Translations under genes and position numbers: made by a program
Part shown: piece after piece, positions 33,957 to 44,862 of the stretch
Layout: each line of letters begins with the position of its first letter
How positions within the stretch are numbered: the first letter of the stretch is position 1
The notes under the pieces: model-generated
The model's input: only the letters and a program-made list of their open reading frames with translations
Told to the model about the DNA's origin: nothing
Database searches by the model: none
Source of the DNA: Lewinellaceae bacterium
GTDB taxonomy: Bacteria > Bacteroidota > Bacteroidia > Chitinophagales > Saprospiraceae
DNA: 64,000 bases
Direction: 5' to 3'
Assembly (NCBI GenBank): GCA_024644235.1
Contig: JAHELJ010000001.1
Span: forward strand, 113,556-177,555

Positions 33957-33972
33957 TTTATTTGCAAATAAA
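33957..33972. repeat. 16-base perfect palindrome before rpsL
   Basis: TTTATTTGCAAATAAA reads the same on both strands and ends five bases before the rpsL ATG, inside the leader. It could bind a dimeric regulator or affect translation start, or be chance in AT-rich DNA. Confidence 0.5.
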
Positions 33973-33977
33973 GGATT

Positions 33978-34349
33978 ATGCCTACTATAAATCAGCTGGT
34001 AAGAAAAGGCAGGAAGAAAGTAATAACCAAGAGTAAAACTAGGGCACTTGAAGGTAGTCCTCAGAAAAGAGGGGTATGTACCAGAGTATATACTACCACA
34101 CCCAAGAAGCCAAATTCTGCTTTGCGTAAAGTGGCGAAGGTTAGGTTGACCAACGGAATAGAGGTGATTGCCTATATACCTGGCGAAGGTCATAATCTTC
34201 AAGAGCACTCCATTGTCTTATTGAGAGGTGGACGGGTGAAGGATCTACCAGGTGTTCGATACACGATCGTGAGGGGTGCTTTAGACACCGCTGGTGTGAA
34301 CGACAGAAAACAAAGTAGATCAAAATACGGGACAAAGCGCCCGAAGTAA
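33978..34349 (+). CDS. rpsL: 30S ribosomal protein S12
   Basis: At 123 residues it is a standard S12, with [12 protein letters not shown] and [12 protein letters not shown]; both lysines tied to streptomycin sensitivity are the ordinary ones. S12 sits at the decoding centre. It is the first gene of the block, led by the promoter at 33866 and followed 17 bases later by rpsG. Confidence 0.98.
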   Translation: MPTINQLVRKGRKKVITKSKTRALEGSPQKRGVCTRVYTTTPKKPNSALRKVAKVRLTNGIEVIAYIPGEGHNLQEHSIVLLRGGRVKDLPGVRYTIVRGALDTAGVNDRKQSRSKYGTKRPK

Positions 34350-34366
34350 TTTATTAACGGAATCGT

Positions 34367-34837
34367 ATGAGGAAGCGTAAGCCAAAGTTGAGAATTCTTG
34401 CACCGGATCCCCGTTATGGGGACACGATGGTGACGCGATTTGTCAACAATCTGATGCAAAGGGGTAAAAAGGGCCTTGCCTACAAGATCTTTTATGATGC
34501 TATGGATCTTATAAAGGAGCGGACTGGAGAAGAGCCACTCGAAGTGTGGAAGTCTGCCTTGACTAATGCTACTCCACAGGTGGAAGTAAGGAGCCGCAGA
34601 ATTGGAGGTGCTACCTTTCAAATTCCTGCCGAGATCCCAGCACAACGAAAACTGTCCATTGGCATGAAGTGGATAATTCGTTTTGCCAAAGAGCGAAATG
34701 GGAAAGGGATGGCCGAGAAATTATCGGCAGAATTAATTGCTGCCAGTAAGGGTGAGGGTGCGGCAGTTAAGCGAAAAGAAGATACACACAGGATGGCGGA
34801 AGCGAACCGTGCGTTTGCTCATTTTAGATTCAGATAA
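34367..34837 (+). CDS. rpsG: 30S ribosomal protein S7
   Basis: The 156-residue S7 ([19 protein letters not shown], later [18 protein letters not shown] and NRAFAHFRF) has the normal length. S7 nucleates the 3' domain of the small subunit and in E. coli represses the str operon. It lies 19 bases before fusA. Confidence 0.98.
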   Translation: MRKRKPKLRILAPDPRYGDTMVTRFVNNLMQRGKKGLAYKIFYDAMDLIKERTGEEPLEVWKSALTNATPQVEVRSRRIGGATFQIPAEIPAQRKLSIGMKWIIRFAKERNGKGMAEKLSAELIAASKGEGAAVKRKEDTHRMAEANRAFAHFRFR

Positions 34838-34856
34838 TTTAAAGCTCAGATTCTAC

Positions 34857-36986
34857 ATGATAGACTTAAAGTATACAAGGAACATCGGGATTGCCGCTCA
34901 CATTGATGCCGGTAAGACGACTACTACTGAGCGAATCTTGTATTACACGGGGATCAGTCATAAGATTGGGGAAGTACATGATGGTGCTGCCACAATGGAT
35001 TGGATGGAGCAAGAGCAGGAAAGGGGAATCACGATTACCTCGGCAGCTACCAAGACTTCCTGGAGGTGGAAAGATGAAGGCTATACCATTAATATAATCG
35101 ATACACCAGGCCACGTTGACTTTACTGTGGAGGTGGAACGCTCACTGAGGGTTCTGGATGGTGTAGTGGCTTTGTTCTGTGCAGTAAGTGGGGTTGAGCC
35201 TCAGTCTGAAACCGTGTGGAGACAAGCCGACCGGTACCGTGTGCCAAGGATCGGTTTTGTAAATAAGATGGATAGGCAAGGAGCTGACTTCTTTGAGGTT
35301 GTAAGGCAGGTGAAAGAAATGTTAGGTGCCAATCCGGTGCCATTACAAGTCCCGATTGGGGCTGAAGAGAATTTTAAAGGTGTTGTTGATCTCATTACCA
35401 ATGAGGCGATCATCTGGAATATGCAGGATTTGGGAATGACTTATGAAGTGATTCCGATACCAGATGATTTAAAAGATGTGGTGTCGGAGTACCGGGAGAA
35501 ATTGCTGGAGTCAGTTGCTGAGTACGATGAGGGCATCTTGGAGAAGTATTTCGAAGATCCGAACTCAATAACACCGGATGAGATACGAGCCGCTATACGA
35601 GCCGCTGTGATTGATATGAGCATTATTCCAATGATGTGTGGATCTGCCTTCAAGAATAAGGGTGTTCAGGCAGTGCTCGATGCAGTATGTTCTTATATGC
35701 CATCTCCTCTTGATGTAGATGCAGTGGAGGGGACTCATCCAGGTACCGGCGAAGCCATAAAGCGGAAGCCGGATCCGGATGCACCCTTTGCAGCACTGGC
35801 TTTTAAGATTGCAACCGATCCATATGTGGGGCGGCTAGCATTCTTTCGAGTTTACTCTGGTTCGCTAGACGCAGGTTCTTATGTATTGAATACTAGATCT
35901 GACAAAAAAGAGCGAATCTCTCGGCTTTATCAGATGCATTCTAATAAGCAGAACCCAGTGGATAGAGTTCAGGCTGGTGATATTGCTGCAGCAGTTGGAT
36001 TTAAGGATATAAAGACAGGAGACACTCTTTGTGAGGTGAACAAGCCCATCGTTTTGGAAAGTATGACGTTTCCAGAACCTGTGATTGGTTTGGCGGTTGA
36101 ACCGAAGACTCAAAAAGATCTGGAAAAGCTGGGGATGGCCCTGGCGAAATTAGCTGAAGAAGATCCTACTTTCCGAGTACGATACGATGATGAAACGAAT
36201 CAGACCGTGATCAGTGGCATGGGAGAACTTCACTTGGAGATCATCATTGATCGATTGAGGAGGGAGTTCAAGGTGGAATGTAATCAGGGAGCTCCCCAAG
36301 TTAATTATAAAGAGGCTCTACAGGAGACGGTTACTCACCGTGAGAGGCTGAAGAAACAAACTGGTGGGTCCGGGTTGTTTGCTGAAATTGAGTTTGATCT
36401 TGGGCCAGCTGATGAGGATTTCTTGCAGAGCGATGACTTCAAGAGCGGCAAGACGAAGATGCAGTTTCAGAATGATGTGGTTGGTGGTAGCGTGCCGAGA
36501 GAATTTATCCCATCGGTAGTCAAAGGCTTCACTTCAATGATGGAGAGCGGTGTGCTGGCAGGATACAGTATCGATAGTATGAAGGTGAGATTGTTCGATG
36601 GATCAACTCATGCGGTGGATTCTAAGCCGATTGCATTCGAACTAGCATCAAAAGAAGGATTCAGGTTTGCTGCACCAAAGGCAAAACCAGTACTACTTGA
36701 GCCCATTATGAAACTTGAGGTGACCTCCCCAGACGAATACACTGGAGCCGTAATTGGGGACTTGAATAGAAGAAGGGGAATCGTCAAGGGTCAGGATATG
36801 AAGAATAATGCTGTGGTGATAAAAGCAGATGTTCCTCTTGCAGAAATGTTTGGATATGTCACTCAGCTTCGAACGATCACGTCAGGACGAGCTGCATCGT
36901 CAATGGAGTTTTCGCACTATGCTAAAACACCAGACGGAATAGCCAGCGAGATCATTGAACGGGCTCGAGGTGAGGTCAGCGTTTAA
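34857..36986 (+). CDS. fusA: Elongation factor G
   Basis: The 709-residue EF-G starts [20 protein letters not shown] with the P-loop AHIDAGKT, then DTPGHVDF and [10 protein letters not shown] of the G domain, and ends with domains III to V ([27 protein letters not shown]). It moves tRNA and mRNA through the ribosome. The open frame extends upstream into rpsG to 34737, but that part is not homologous. tufA, which often follows in other bacteria, is absent; rpsJ comes next. Confidence 0.98.
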   Translation: MIDLKYTRNIGIAAHIDAGKTTTTERILYYTGISHKIGEVHDGAATMDWMEQEQERGITITSAATKTSWRWKDEGYTINIIDTPGHVDFTVEVERSLRVLDGVVALFCAVSGVEPQSETVWRQADRYRVPRIGFVNKMDRQGADFFEVVRQVKEMLGANPVPLQVPIGAEENFKGVVDLITNEAIIWNMQDLGMTYEVIPIPDDLKDVVSEYREKLLESVAEYDEGILEKYFEDPNSITPDEIRAAIRAAVIDMSIIPMMCGSAFKNKGVQAVLDAVCSYMPSPLDVDAVEGTHPGTGEAIKRKPDPDAPFAALAFKIATDPYVGRLAFFRVYSGSLDAGSYVLNTRSDKKERISRLYQMHSNKQNPVDRVQAGDIAAAVGFKDIKTGDTLCEVNKPIVLESMTFPEPVIGLAVEPKTQKDLEKLGMALAKLAEEDPTFRVRYDDETNQTVISGMGELHLEIIIDRLRREFKVECNQGAPQVNYKEALQETVTHRERLKKQTGGSGLFAEIEFDLGPADEDFLQSDDFKSGKTKMQFQNDVVGGSVPREFIPSVVKGFTSMMESGVLAGYSIDSMKVRLFDGSTHAVDSKPIAFELASKEGFRFAAPKAKPVLLEPIMKLEVTSPDEYTGAVIGDLNRRRGIVKGQDMKNNAVVIKADVPLAEMFGYVTQLRTITSGRAASSMEFSHYAKTPDGIASEIIERARGEVSV

Positions 36987-37018
36987 GGTAGATTTAGAAT
37001 TTGAATTAATAAATAGGT

Positions 37019-37327
37019 ATGAATCAAAAAATCAGAATCAAACTTCGTTCGTACGACCATAATCTGGTTGACAAGTCGACGGAGAAGATTGTGAAAACTG
37101 TTCGCAGCAGTGGTGCTGTTGTGACAGGACCGATTCCGCTGCCAACTGAAAAGAAGGTTTTTACTGTCCTGCGATCTCCGCATGTCAACAAAAAATCTCG
37201 GGAGCAATTTCAGTTGCGTACGCACAAACGGTTGATTGAGATTTATACACCAACTCAGAAGACTGTAGACGCACTGTCACGCCTTGAACTTCCGAGTGGT
37301 GTAGACATCCAAGTAAAGTTGACATAA
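37019..37327 (+). CDS. rpsJ: 30S ribosomal protein S10
   Basis: The 102-residue S10 ([38 protein letters not shown]) has the usual length. It opens the S10 cluster and also acts in antitermination. It starts 32 bases after fusA, so the str and S10 groups may be read as one transcript. Confidence 0.98.
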   Translation: MNQKIRIKLRSYDHNLVDKSTEKIVKTVRSSGAVVTGPIPLPTEKKVFTVLRSPHVNKKSREQFQLRTHKRLIEIYTPTQKTVDALSRLELPSGVDIQVKLT

Positions 37328-37397
37328 GATTCCCTCTGTCGGAAATGCTCTGACTTCAAGAGAGGTGAATTATTGATCAAAAATAAATTTTTGAACG

Positions 37398-38018
37398 GTG
37401 AACGGAATTATCGGTAGAAAAATTGGTATGACCAGTGTTTTCGACGAGCTTGGTCGAAATGTGGCCTGTACCGTGGTGGAAGCTGGACCCTGCGTAGTGA
37501 CACAGATAAAGAGTGAAGATGCCGACGGTTACAACGCATTGCAGCTGAGCTATGGCGAAGCCAAAGCCAAGAACACCAGCAAACCTATGTTGGGTCATTT
37601 CGACAAAGCTAACACTACCCCTAAAAGGAAGCTTGTGGAATTTCGCGATTGCGATCTGGAAAAAAACTTGGGAGATACGATTACCCTGGATGAAGTACTT
37701 CAGGAAGGTGACATAGTCAGTGTAGTAGGTACCAGCAAAGGAAAGGGATTTCAGGGAGTAGTAAAACGACATAATTTTCGAGGTGTGAATGATGCTACGC
37801 ACGGTCAGCACAATCGTCAACGCGCCCCTGGATCGATCGGAGCATCTTCGTATCCATCCAGAGTATTTAAGGGCATGCGTATGGCAGGACAAACTGGTAA
37901 CAGCCGTGTAAAGATGAGAAATCTAAGTGTCCTCAAGTTATTTCCGGAACAGAACCTGGTATTGATCAAGGGTGCAATTCCGGGCCATAAGGGAACATTT
38001 GTTGTCATTGAAAAATAA
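37398..38018 (+). CDS. rplC: 50S ribosomal protein L3
   Basis: The 206-residue L3 begins with GTG ([19 protein letters not shown]) and carries the typical loop [21 protein letters not shown]. It is an early assembly protein near the peptidyl-transferase centre. The 70-base gap before it contains a weak CCTCT/AGAGG hairpin. GTG as a start is rare in this block. Confidence 0.97.
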   Translation: MNGIIGRKIGMTSVFDELGRNVACTVVEAGPCVVTQIKSEDADGYNALQLSYGEAKAKNTSKPMLGHFDKANTTPKRKLVEFRDCDLEKNLGDTITLDEVLQEGDIVSVVGTSKGKGFQGVVKRHNFRGVNDATHGQHNRQRAPGSIGASSYPSRVFKGMRMAGQTGNSRVKMRNLSVLKLFPEQNLVLIKGAIPGHKGTFVVIEK

Positions 38019-38023
38019 GTGCA

Positions 38024-38644
38024 ATGAAAGTAGATGTGCTAAATATCGAGGGTAAAAAGACGGGACGTTCGGTGGAGCTTCCAGAGCAGGTTTTCGGGGT
38101 AGAACCCAATGAACACGCTGTCTATCTTGCGGTGAAGCAATTTCGTGCTCATCAAAGACAGGGTACTCACAAAACAAAAGAGCGAAACGAAGTCAAAGGT
38201 TCAACAAGGAAGATAAAGCGTCAGAAGGGAACGGGAACGGCACGAGCAGGAGATATCAAGAATCCCTTATTTCGAGGGGGAGGCAAGATCTTTGGACCGC
38301 GACCAAAAACCTATTCTGTTCGCCTGAACAAAAAGGTCAAAGCATTGGCGCGCAATAGTGCGCTCTCTGAAAAGGCAGCAGATGGAAATATCCTGATCCT
38401 CGAAGACTTTACCTTTGATGCTCCTAAAACGAGTGAATTCAAAGGGGTACTTGACAACCTGCAGGTTAGTGAGGAGAAGGTCCTTTTCATCACTGGCGAC
38501 CATGATCAGGTATTGCATCTGTCTAGTCGCAACTACAAGAAAGCCAAGGTAGTAGAAGCAAGAAATATGAACACCTATGATATTTTGAATGCCTCGAAAT
38601 TGGTCCTGGCAGAGAGTGCAGTGAGTAATCTAGGCAATCAGTAA
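38024..38644 (+). CDS. rplD: 50S ribosomal protein L4
   Basis: The 206-residue L4 shows the exit-tunnel loop region KGSTRKIKRQKGTGTARAG and FGPRPKTYSVRLNKKVKALA. L4 lines the tunnel and in E. coli represses the S10 operon. It starts five bases after rplC. Confidence 0.97.
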   Translation: MKVDVLNIEGKKTGRSVELPEQVFGVEPNEHAVYLAVKQFRAHQRQGTHKTKERNEVKGSTRKIKRQKGTGTARAGDIKNPLFRGGGKIFGPRPKTYSVRLNKKVKALARNSALSEKAADGNILILEDFTFDAPKTSEFKGVLDNLQVSEEKVLFITGDHDQVLHLSSRNYKKAKVVEARNMNTYDILNASKLVLAESAVSNLGNQ

Positions 38645-38661
38645 ATAAGAAGACCAAAAAA

Positions 38662-38958
38662 ATGGCAAGGAACATACTTATTAAGCCGATCATCTCTGAG
38701 AAAGCAGAAGGTCTGTCCGACAAACAGGGACAGTACACATTTGTGGTAGATAGAAAGGCAAATAAAATCGAGATCCGAAAAGCAGTAGAGAAGATGTATA
38801 GCGTCAATGTCGAGTCGGTAAACACTTTGACGATGCCCGGCAAATCGAAGAAACGCTTTACAAGAGCTGGTGTACAATCAGGACGGGTAAGTCCTATTAA
38901 AAAGGCGATTGTCAAGCTAGCTGCTGGTGAGGAGATTGACTTTTTCGGTGATATCTGA
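38662..38958 (+). CDS. rplW: 50S ribosomal protein L23
   Basis: The 98-residue L23 ([40 protein letters not shown]) is at the exit of the tunnel, where SRP and trigger factor dock. Length and spacing are standard. Confidence 0.97.
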   Translation: MARNILIKPIISEKAEGLSDKQGQYTFVVDRKANKIEIRKAVEKMYSVNVESVNTLTMPGKSKKRFTRAGVQSGRVSPIKKAIVKLAAGEEIDFFGDI

Positions 38959-38975
38959 TCTTTAAAGTTGTAACA

Positions 38976-39803
38976 ATGGCAGTAAAGAAATTCAAACCAG
39001 TAACTCCAGGTACTCGTTATCGAATCGGGAATACATTCCAGGAGGTGACGACTGATAGCCCTGAAAAGAGCCTTCTGGCTCCTATGAAGAAGAGTGGCGG
39101 TCGAAATAAGTCAGGTAAGATGACCGTACGTAATAGGGGAGGGGGCCACAAACGAAGGTACCGAGTGATTGACTTTAAGCGAGATAAGGAGGGAGTGCCA
39201 GGCAAGGTCAAACAGATTGAATATGATCCCAACAGAAGTGCGTTCATCGCATTAATCTATTATGCTGATGGTGAGAAGCGATACATCATCGCTCCAAACA
39301 AGTTGCAAGTTGGAGATACTGTAAATGCAGGTCAGGGAGTGTCACCCGATGTTGGTAACGCTCTGTACCTCAGCGATATACCATTGGGAGCCGACATTCA
39401 TGCGATCGAGTTGAGTCCTGGCAGAGGTGCTGCTTTAGCGCGTAGTGCAGGTACCAGCGCCACTTTGATTGGAAAGGAAGGTCGCTTTGTAGTTGTCAAA
39501 CTTCCTTCGGGAGAAGTTCGCAGGATCTTAGCTGCATGTAAGGCTACCATCGGATCTACTTCTAATCCAGACCATGGTCTTCAAATCTATGGAAAAGCAG
39601 GTCGAAGACGTTGGGTAGGTAGAAGGCCGAGAGTACGAGGTGTGGCCATGAATCCGGTAGATCACCCGATGGGAGGAGGTGAAGGAAAAGCTTCTGGGGG
39701 ACATCCTCGTTCCAGAACTGGCGTGATGGCGAAGGGCCAGAAAACAAGAAATAAGAAGAAAACCTCAAGTAAACTTATCATTTCAAAAAGAAAATCTAAA
39801 TAA
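38976..39803 (+). CDS. rplB: 50S ribosomal protein L2
   Basis: The 275-residue L2 carries the peptidyl-transferase-region motif [19 protein letters not shown] with its conserved histidine. It is needed for subunit joining and peptide-bond formation. Normal length and context. Confidence 0.98.
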   Translation: MAVKKFKPVTPGTRYRIGNTFQEVTTDSPEKSLLAPMKKSGGRNKSGKMTVRNRGGGHKRRYRVIDFKRDKEGVPGKVKQIEYDPNRSAFIALIYYADGEKRYIIAPNKLQVGDTVNAGQGVSPDVGNALYLSDIPLGADIHAIELSPGRGAALARSAGTSATLIGKEGRFVVVKLPSGEVRRILAACKATIGSTSNPDHGLQIYGKAGRRRWVGRRPRVRGVAMNPVDHPMGGGEGKASGGHPRSRTGVMAKGQKTRNKKKTSSKLIISKRKSK

Positions 39804-39811
39804 TCGTATCC

Positions 39812-40078
39812 ATGGCCAGATCTATAAAAAAGGGTCCATACGTATATCATAAGTTGCTGACCAAGGTGGCAAAGGCTAAAGAGGGTAAGAAAAAGACCGT
39901 AATCAAAACCTGGTCCAGGGCTTCAATGATCATACCTGATATGGTAGGAGAGACTATTGCTGTCCATAATGGGAAAACATTTGTTCCCGTGTTCGTTACG
40001 GAAAATATGGTCGGTCATAAGCTTGGTGAATTTGCACCAACCAGAGTATTCAGAGGTCACGCCGGAAACCGTAGATAA
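39812..40078 (+). CDS. rpsS: 30S ribosomal protein S19
   Basis: The 88-residue S19 ([32 protein letters not shown]) sits in the head of the small subunit and contacts the A-site tRNA with S13. It follows rplB by eight bases. Confidence 0.98.
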   Translation: MARSIKKGPYVYHKLLTKVAKAKEGKKKTVIKTWSRASMIIPDMVGETIAVHNGKTFVPVFVTENMVGHKLGEFAPTRVFRGHAGNRR

Positions 40079-40110
40079 TAAAACTGTTGTAAAAGTTTAG
40101 GTAGAAGAAA

Positions 40111-40494
40111 ATGGAAGCTTTAGCAAAATTGAGAAACTGTCCCATGTCTGCGAGAAAGATGAGGCTTGTTGCAGATGTTATTAGAGGGAAAGATGTGGAA
40201 GACGCGCTGAACATTCTCAGATATACCAAGAAAGAGGCAGCTAGCTGGCTAGAAAAACTGTTGCTGTCTGCCATTGCCAACTGGGAGCAGAAGAATAACA
40301 TGGCGGTGAATGCTGATGATCATGACCTGTTTATTAAATCATTATTGGTAGATGAAGCAGGAATGCTAAAGAGATTTCGGCCGGCACCGCATGGTCGAGC
40401 ACTTCGGATTCGTAAAAGATCCAACCATGTGACTATGGTTGTTGAGAACCGGGTGCCCCTTGAGTTGGATTTTGCAGGAGACGAGGAAGAATAG
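40111..40494 (+). CDS. rplV: 50S ribosomal protein L22
   Basis: The 127-residue L22 shows CPMSARKMRLVADVIRGKDV and the tunnel hairpin region FRPAPHGRALRIRKRSNHVT. L22 forms part of the exit tunnel. Its acidic tail AGDEEE is a small extension. Confidence 0.97.
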   Translation: MEALAKLRNCPMSARKMRLVADVIRGKDVEDALNILRYTKKEAASWLEKLLLSAIANWEQKNNMAVNADDHDLFIKSLLVDEAGMLKRFRPAPHGRALRIRKRSNHVTMVVENRVPLELDFAGDEEE

Positions 40495-40513
40495 ACTATA
40501 AAAATCAAATAAT

Positions 40514-41224
40514 ATGGGTCAGAAGACAAACCCGATAGGTAATCGATTAGGAATCATTCGTGGATGGGATTCAAACTGGTTTGGTGGAAAAGACTATGCT
40601 TCTAAAGTAGTCGAGGACGAGCGGATCAGAGAATACCTCAGTGCCCGGGTACAGAAAGGAGGAATAGCACGAGTGATCATTGAGCGTACGCTGAAACGCA
40701 TTACGGTGACAGTACATACCAGCCGACCAGGGATTATCATTGGTAAGGGTGGTGCGGAGGTTGATCGGATCAAGGAGGAGTTGAAGAAACTAACTGGTAC
40801 AGATGTCCAAATCAATATCGTTGAGATCCGCAAGCCCGAACTGGATGCGGCCATTGTGGGGGAGTCTGTGGCCAAACAGCTTGAGGCAAGAATTAATTAT
40901 CGTCGGGCGATTAAAATGGCAATTCAATCTACAATGCGGGCAGGAGCGCAAGGAATTAAGGTGCGCATTAGCGGAAGGTTGAACGGTGCGGATATGGCCC
41001 GAAGTGAAGAATATAAAGATGGTCGTATCCCATTGCATACATTTCGTGCAGATATTGACTACTCATTGATTGAGGCCCAAACGGTGTACGGCAAAATTGG
41101 AGTGAAGGTGTGGATATGTCGTGGCGAGGTGCTTGGCAAGCGAGATCTTTCTCCAAATGTAGGAGTCGACAAACGAGGTGGTAAAGGGCGTAAGCGCGGT
41201 GGTAGAATTTCAAAGAACAGTTAG
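40514..41224 (+). CDS. rpsC: 30S ribosomal protein S3
   Basis: The 236-residue S3 has the KH motif [20 protein letters not shown] and the mRNA-entry region [20 protein letters not shown]. It is part of the mRNA entry helicase. It is followed by the longest gap inside the S10 cluster, which holds a promoter-like box before rplP. Confidence 0.98.
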   Translation: MGQKTNPIGNRLGIIRGWDSNWFGGKDYASKVVEDERIREYLSARVQKGGIARVIIERTLKRITVTVHTSRPGIIIGKGGAEVDRIKEELKKLTGTDVQINIVEIRKPELDAAIVGESVAKQLEARINYRRAIKMAIQSTMRAGAQGIKVRISGRLNGADMARSEEYKDGRIPLHTFRADIDYSLIEAQTVYGKIGVKVWICRGEVLGKRDLSPNVGVDKRGGKGRKRGGRISKNS

Positions 41225-41244
41225 AAAAATAATTTGAAAGATCG

Positions 41245-41252
41245 TACCTTTG
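41245..41252 (+). promoter_or_regulatory. Possible internal promoter before rplP
   Basis: TACCTTTG, followed by CC, is a good Bacteroidota -7 box in the 84-base gap between rpsC and rplP. The -33 element is poor. Transcription would start near 41259 and leave a leader of about 50 bases. Confidence 0.5.
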
Positions 41253-41308
41253 CCAAACTTTTTCGGGAGGGTCTTTCCGTAAATACATTCTAGCAAAAAG
41301 AGGGGAAA

Positions 41309-41725
41309 ATGTTACAACCAAAACGAACAAAATATCGTAAGCAACAGAAGGGCCGTAACCGAGGTTTGGCTCATCGGGGAAGCACGATTTCCTTTGGTTC
41401 ATTCGGTTTGAAAGCCACGACTCATGGAAGGATAACCAACCGGCAAATTGAAGCTGCCAGGATTGCAATGACTCGTTACATGAAGAGGGAAGGAAAAGTT
41501 TGGATCAGAATATTTCCGGATAAACCAATTACCTCAAAGCCCCAGGAAGTGAGAATGGGTAAGGGCAAGGGTGCATTAGATCATTACGTGGCAGTGGTGA
41601 AACCTGGATGCATCATGTTTGAAGCCGATGGAGTTTCTGCAGAAACTGCTAAAGAAGCTCTGCGACTGGCAGCTCAGAAACTACCAGTGATGACGAAATT
41701 TGTAACCAGGGTTGATTACGCATAA
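41309..41725 (+). CDS. rplP: 50S ribosomal protein L16
   Basis: The 138-residue L16 ([39 protein letters not shown]) lies near the peptidyl-transferase centre and A-site. Its upstream gap is unusually long and its start is preceded by GAGGGG, one of few purine-rich sites in this block. Confidence 0.97.
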   Translation: MLQPKRTKYRKQQKGRNRGLAHRGSTISFGSFGLKATTHGRITNRQIEAARIAMTRYMKREGKVWIRIFPDKPITSKPQEVRMGKGKGALDHYVAVVKPGCIMFEADGVSAETAKEALRLAAQKLPVMTKFVTRVDYA

Positions 41726-41751
41726 ACTATTGATTTAAAAAGTAGGTTGGC

Positions 41752-42015
41752 ATGCCAAGTAAAAAGACGATAGAATTGCAGGATTTCTCGAAAGATGATC
41801 TTCTCAATGAACTGGCAGAAACAGAGACACAATACCAGAAGATGAAGTTTGATCATGCAACTAAAGGATTAGAGAATCCATTGGTGCTTCGTGAGGTAAG
41901 GAGAGATATCGCCCGTTTAAAGACTGAAGTACGTCGAAGGGAGGTCATCGAAATGAGTGAGGACCAACTCGCTAAGCGATCAAGAATTAGAGCTCGTAGA
42001 CGGATAAAAAGCTAA
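41752..42015 (+). CDS. rpmC: 50S ribosomal protein L29
   Basis: The 87-residue L29 is longer than the roughly 63 residues of E. coli. The core is DDLLNELAETETQYQKMKFD with NPLVLREVRRDIARLKTEV; the extra C-terminal residues are basic (KRSRIRARRRIKS). L29 sits by the tunnel exit next to L23. Confidence 0.95.
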   Translation: MPSKKTIELQDFSKDDLLNELAETETQYQKMKFDHATKGLENPLVLREVRRDIARLKTEVRRREVIEMSEDQLAKRSRIRARRRIKS

Positions 42016-42021
42016 TTGACA

Positions 42022-42279
42022 ATGGCTGAAAGAAAAGTAAGAAAAACCAGAATTGGTGTAGTAGCCAGCAACAAAATGGACAAATCCATCACTGTGCTGG
42101 TAGAGAGAAAGTTGAAGCATCCGATCTACGGAAAGTTTGTGAAAAGACGTAAGAAATTCATGGTTCATGACGATAAGAATGCTTGCTCGGTGGGAGACTT
42201 GGTAAAGATCATGGAGATCCGACCATTAAGCAGGAGAAAGCGATGGCGTCTAGTTGAGATTTTAGAGAAAGCTAAATAG
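42022..42279 (+). CDS. rpsQ: 30S ribosomal protein S17
   Basis: The 85-residue S17 has [20 protein letters not shown] and [20 protein letters not shown]. The ATG at 42022 (MAERKVRK) is chosen over a TTG two codons earlier. It begins six bases after rpmC. Confidence 0.97.
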   Translation: MAERKVRKTRIGVVASNKMDKSITVLVERKLKHPIYGKFVKRRKKFMVHDDKNACSVGDLVKIMEIRPLSRRKRWRLVEILEKAK

Positions 42280-42301
42280 GAATTTTTAAAAAGGCATAAA
42301 G

Positions 42302-42667
42302 ATGATACAGCAGGAGAGCAGATTGAAGGTTGCGGATAACAGTGGTGCCAAGGAGGTGTTGTGCATTCGAGTTTTGGGAGGTTCAAAGCGTAGGTATGCA
42401 TCCATAGGGGATCAGATTGTTGTATCGGTCAAGGAAGCATCACCAGGTGGATTAAAGAAAGGTACGGTTTCTAAGGCAGTGATAGTGCGTACGAAGAAAG
42501 AAATACGCCGAAGAGATGGTTCATACATAAGATTTGATGACAATGCCGTGGTGCTATTGAATGCGACTGATGAACCAAGAGGTACGAGGATTTTTGGTCC
42601 GGTGGCGAGGGAATTGAGAGAAAGAGATTATATGCGAATTATTTCATTAGCCCCTGAAGTACTTTAA
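42302..42667 (+). CDS. rplN: 50S ribosomal protein L14
   Basis: The 121-residue L14 starts [20 protein letters not shown] and ends with the conserved [20 protein letters not shown]. It contacts the small subunit in a bridge and binds the silencing factor RsfS. Normal length. Confidence 0.98.
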   Translation: MIQQESRLKVADNSGAKEVLCIRVLGGSKRRYASIGDQIVVSVKEASPGGLKKGTVSKAVIVRTKKEIRRRDGSYIRFDDNAVVLLNATDEPRGTRIFGPVARELRERDYMRIISLAPEVL

Positions 42668-42679
42668 AAGTCGATCAAA

Positions 42680-43015
42680 ATGGGTAAGAAAGTAGTATAC
42701 GAAGGAAAGCTACATCTGAAAAAGGGTGATAGGGTGAGAGTGATTGCCGGCGCCTATAAAGGTGTAGAAGGTGAGATTCTGCAGATTCTTCCCAGGAAGT
42801 ATCGTGCTATTGTCGAAGATGTAAATCTGGCAAAAAAACATGCCAAACCAACTAATGAGCGTGCCGGTGGGATTAGGGAGATTAATAATCCGATACACCT
42901 TTCCAATCTAATGTTATTGGACCCCAAAACCGGTGAGACCACTCGGATCGGAAGAAGGATGGAAGATGGCAAGCTTGTTCGATATTCAAAGAAATCAGGA
43001 GAAACAATAAGGTAA
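42680..43015 (+). CDS. rplX: 50S ribosomal protein L24
   Basis: The 111-residue L24 has the KOW motif [20 protein letters not shown] and is an assembly initiator near the tunnel exit. Its stop overlaps the rplE start by one base (TAATG), a sign of coupling. Confidence 0.97.
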   Translation: MGKKVVYEGKLHLKKGDRVRVIAGAYKGVEGEILQILPRKYRAIVEDVNLAKKHAKPTNERAGGIREINNPIHLSNLMLLDPKTGETTRIGRRMEDGKLVRYSKKSGETIR

Positions 43016-43572
43016 TGGCGTACGAACCAGCTTTTAGAAAACTTTATAGGGAGACTGTGGTACCCAAGTTACTGGAAACTTTCCAGTATGATTCAATCAT
43101 GGAGGTTCCCCGAATTGAGAAGATTTGTCTGAATCAGGGAGTTGGACAAGCAACTCAGGACAAGAAGTTGGTAGACAATGCGGTCGAGGAAATGTCGCTT
43201 ATAGCCGGTCAGATGGCAGTAGCTACCGTCGCCAAGAAATCAGTGTCAAATTTCAAACTTCGTGAAGGCATGTTGATTGGAGCGAGAGTCACACTGAGGA
43301 AGGATCGAATGTATGAATTCTTAGAGCGACTCGTCACTGTTGCACTCCCTCGGGTTCGCGACTTTCGCGGCATTAATGACAAAAGCTTCGATGGTAGGGG
43401 AAATTATTCTCTTGGAATCTCCGAGCAGATCATTTTTCCGGAAATAGATTTGGATAAAGTAAACAGAATTAGTGGTTTAGATATAACTATTGTTACTTCT
43501 GCGAAAACAGATGAAGAGGCTTTAGTATTGTTACGTGAGATGGGTATGCCTTTTAAAAATCAGAATAATTAG
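43015..43572 (+). CDS. rplE: 50S ribosomal protein L5
   Basis: The 185-residue L5 has [20 protein letters not shown] and [20 protein letters not shown]. It binds 5S rRNA and contacts the P-site tRNA. Its start is within the rplX stop. Confidence 0.98.
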   Translation: MAYEPAFRKLYRETVVPKLLETFQYDSIMEVPRIEKICLNQGVGQATQDKKLVDNAVEEMSLIAGQMAVATVAKKSVSNFKLREGMLIGARVTLRKDRMYEFLERLVTVALPRVRDFRGINDKSFDGRGNYSLGISEQIIFPEIDLDKVNRISGLDITIVTSAKTDEEALVLLREMGMPFKNQNN

Positions 43573-43578
43573 ACTCAA

Positions 43579-43848
43579 ATGGCGAAGAAATCAATAATTG
43601 CCAGAGAAAGAAAGAGAGCCAGAATGGTGGCTAAATATGCTGAACTGCGGAAAAAGTTGAAGGAAGAAGGTCGATGGGATGAATTGGATAAGCTTCCTCG
43701 CAATTCTTCCAGGGTGCGTCTCCACAATCGCTGCAAGTTGACCGGGCGACCAAAGGGGTACATGCGTCAATTTGGACTGTGCAGAGTAGCTTTTCGAAAA
43801 ATGGCCCTTGACGGCAAGATTCCAGGGGTAACTAAGGCGAGTTGGTAA
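43579..43848 (+). CDS. rpsN: 30S ribosomal protein S14 (zinc-free form)
   Basis: The 89-residue S14 ([40 protein letters not shown]) is the long form without the two CxxC zinc pairs of the short form. It is in the head of the small subunit. The lack of zinc sites matches L31, L36 and S4 here. Confidence 0.97.
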   Translation: MAKKSIIARERKRARMVAKYAELRKKLKEEGRWDELDKLPRNSSRVRLHNRCKLTGRPKGYMRQFGLCRVAFRKMALDGKIPGVTKASW

Positions 43849-43867
43849 ATTAAATCGGAAGAAATCA

Positions 43868-44263
43868 ATGGCTGTAACAGATCCAATAGCAGATTACCTG
43901 ACAAGAATACGAAATGCTCAAATGGCAGGTCATGCCATCGTGGAAATACCCTCTTCAAAGTTGAAGAAGCGAGTGACTGAGATCCTCTATGATCAGGGTT
44001 TTATTCATAAGTACACATTTCAAGAGCAGAAGCCTCAGGATGTGATCAAGATCGCATTGAAGTACAATGGCAAAGTCCCAGTGATCAGAAAGATGGGAAG
44101 AATCAGTCGACCTGGTCTGCGCAAATTTGCTGGTGCAGGTGACTTGCCTCGCATTATTAATGGGTTAGGAATTGCAATCATCTCAACTTCCAAAGGGGTG
44201 ATGACCGGTAAAGAAGCGAGGAAGCAAAACATTGGCGGTGAAGTACTCTGCTACGTTTATTAA
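43868..44263 (+). CDS. rpsH: 30S ribosomal protein S8
   Basis: The 131-residue S8 has [18 protein letters not shown] and the C-terminal [20 protein letters not shown]. In E. coli it represses the spc operon by binding the rplE leader. Normal length. Confidence 0.98.
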   Translation: MAVTDPIADYLTRIRNAQMAGHAIVEIPSSKLKKRVTEILYDQGFIHKYTFQEQKPQDVIKIALKYNGKVPVIRKMGRISRPGLRKFAGAGDLPRIINGLGIAIISTSKGVMTGKEARKQNIGGEVLCYVY

Positions 44264-44287
44264 TTAAGGAAAAACTAATAGATCACC

Positions 44288-44842
44288 ATGTCGAGAATAG
44301 GCAAGTCTGAAATATCGATCCCAAATGGCGTGGAAGTGAAAATCAGTGATCGTAATACAGTGACTGTAAAAGGTCCAAAAGGGGAATTATCACAACAGAT
44401 TGATCCCGATATTAAAATAGTGTTGGAAGATGGTACCATCACTTTACAGCGGCCTACCGAACAGAAGCGTCACAAGTCGCTCCATGGTTTGTACAACGCC
44501 CTGCTAAGGAACATGGTGGTTGGTGTATCGGAAGGGTATGTCAAAGAACTAGAACTGGTTGGTGTCGGATACAGGGCGAATAACACTGGCAATTTACTTG
44601 AACTTTCAATTGGTTATTCTCACCCGGTGATGTTCTATATTCCTGATGAATTGCAGCTGGAAACGGCAATGGAGAAAGGTAAGAATCCGATGGTACGCCT
44701 CTCCGGAATCGATAAGCAGCTGATTGGACAAGTTGCCTCAAAAATTCGATCCTTTAGAAAGCCCGAACCTTATAAAGGGAAAGGGATTAAATATGTTGAC
44801 GAAGTGATCAGGAGGAAAGCAGGAAAAGCTGCAGCTAAGTAA
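44288..44842 (+). CDS. rplF: 50S ribosomal protein L6
   Basis: The 184-residue L6 has two similar halves, with VKGPKGELSQQI in the first and RKPEPYKGKGIKYVDEVIRR in the second. It lies near the factor-binding site. Normal length. Confidence 0.98.
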   Translation: MSRIGKSEISIPNGVEVKISDRNTVTVKGPKGELSQQIDPDIKIVLEDGTITLQRPTEQKRHKSLHGLYNALLRNMVVGVSEGYVKELELVGVGYRANNTGNLLELSIGYSHPVMFYIPDELQLETAMEKGKNPMVRLSGIDKQLIGQVASKIRSFRKPEPYKGKGIKYVDEVIRRKAGKAAAK

Positions 44843-44862
44843 ATTGATTTAAATCAGGGATT

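Noticed and set aside
34737-34856. Longer N-terminus for EF-G
   Set aside because: The added residues are rpsG read in another frame; EF-G proper starts [11 protein letters not shown].
35583-35606. Tandem ATACGAGCCGCT in fusA
   Set aside because: Short in-frame repeat (IRAAIRAA) in a helix; no sign of function beyond coding.
37328-37397. Hairpin before rplC
   Set aside because: Only CCTCT/AGAGG pairing with a long loop; could be chance.
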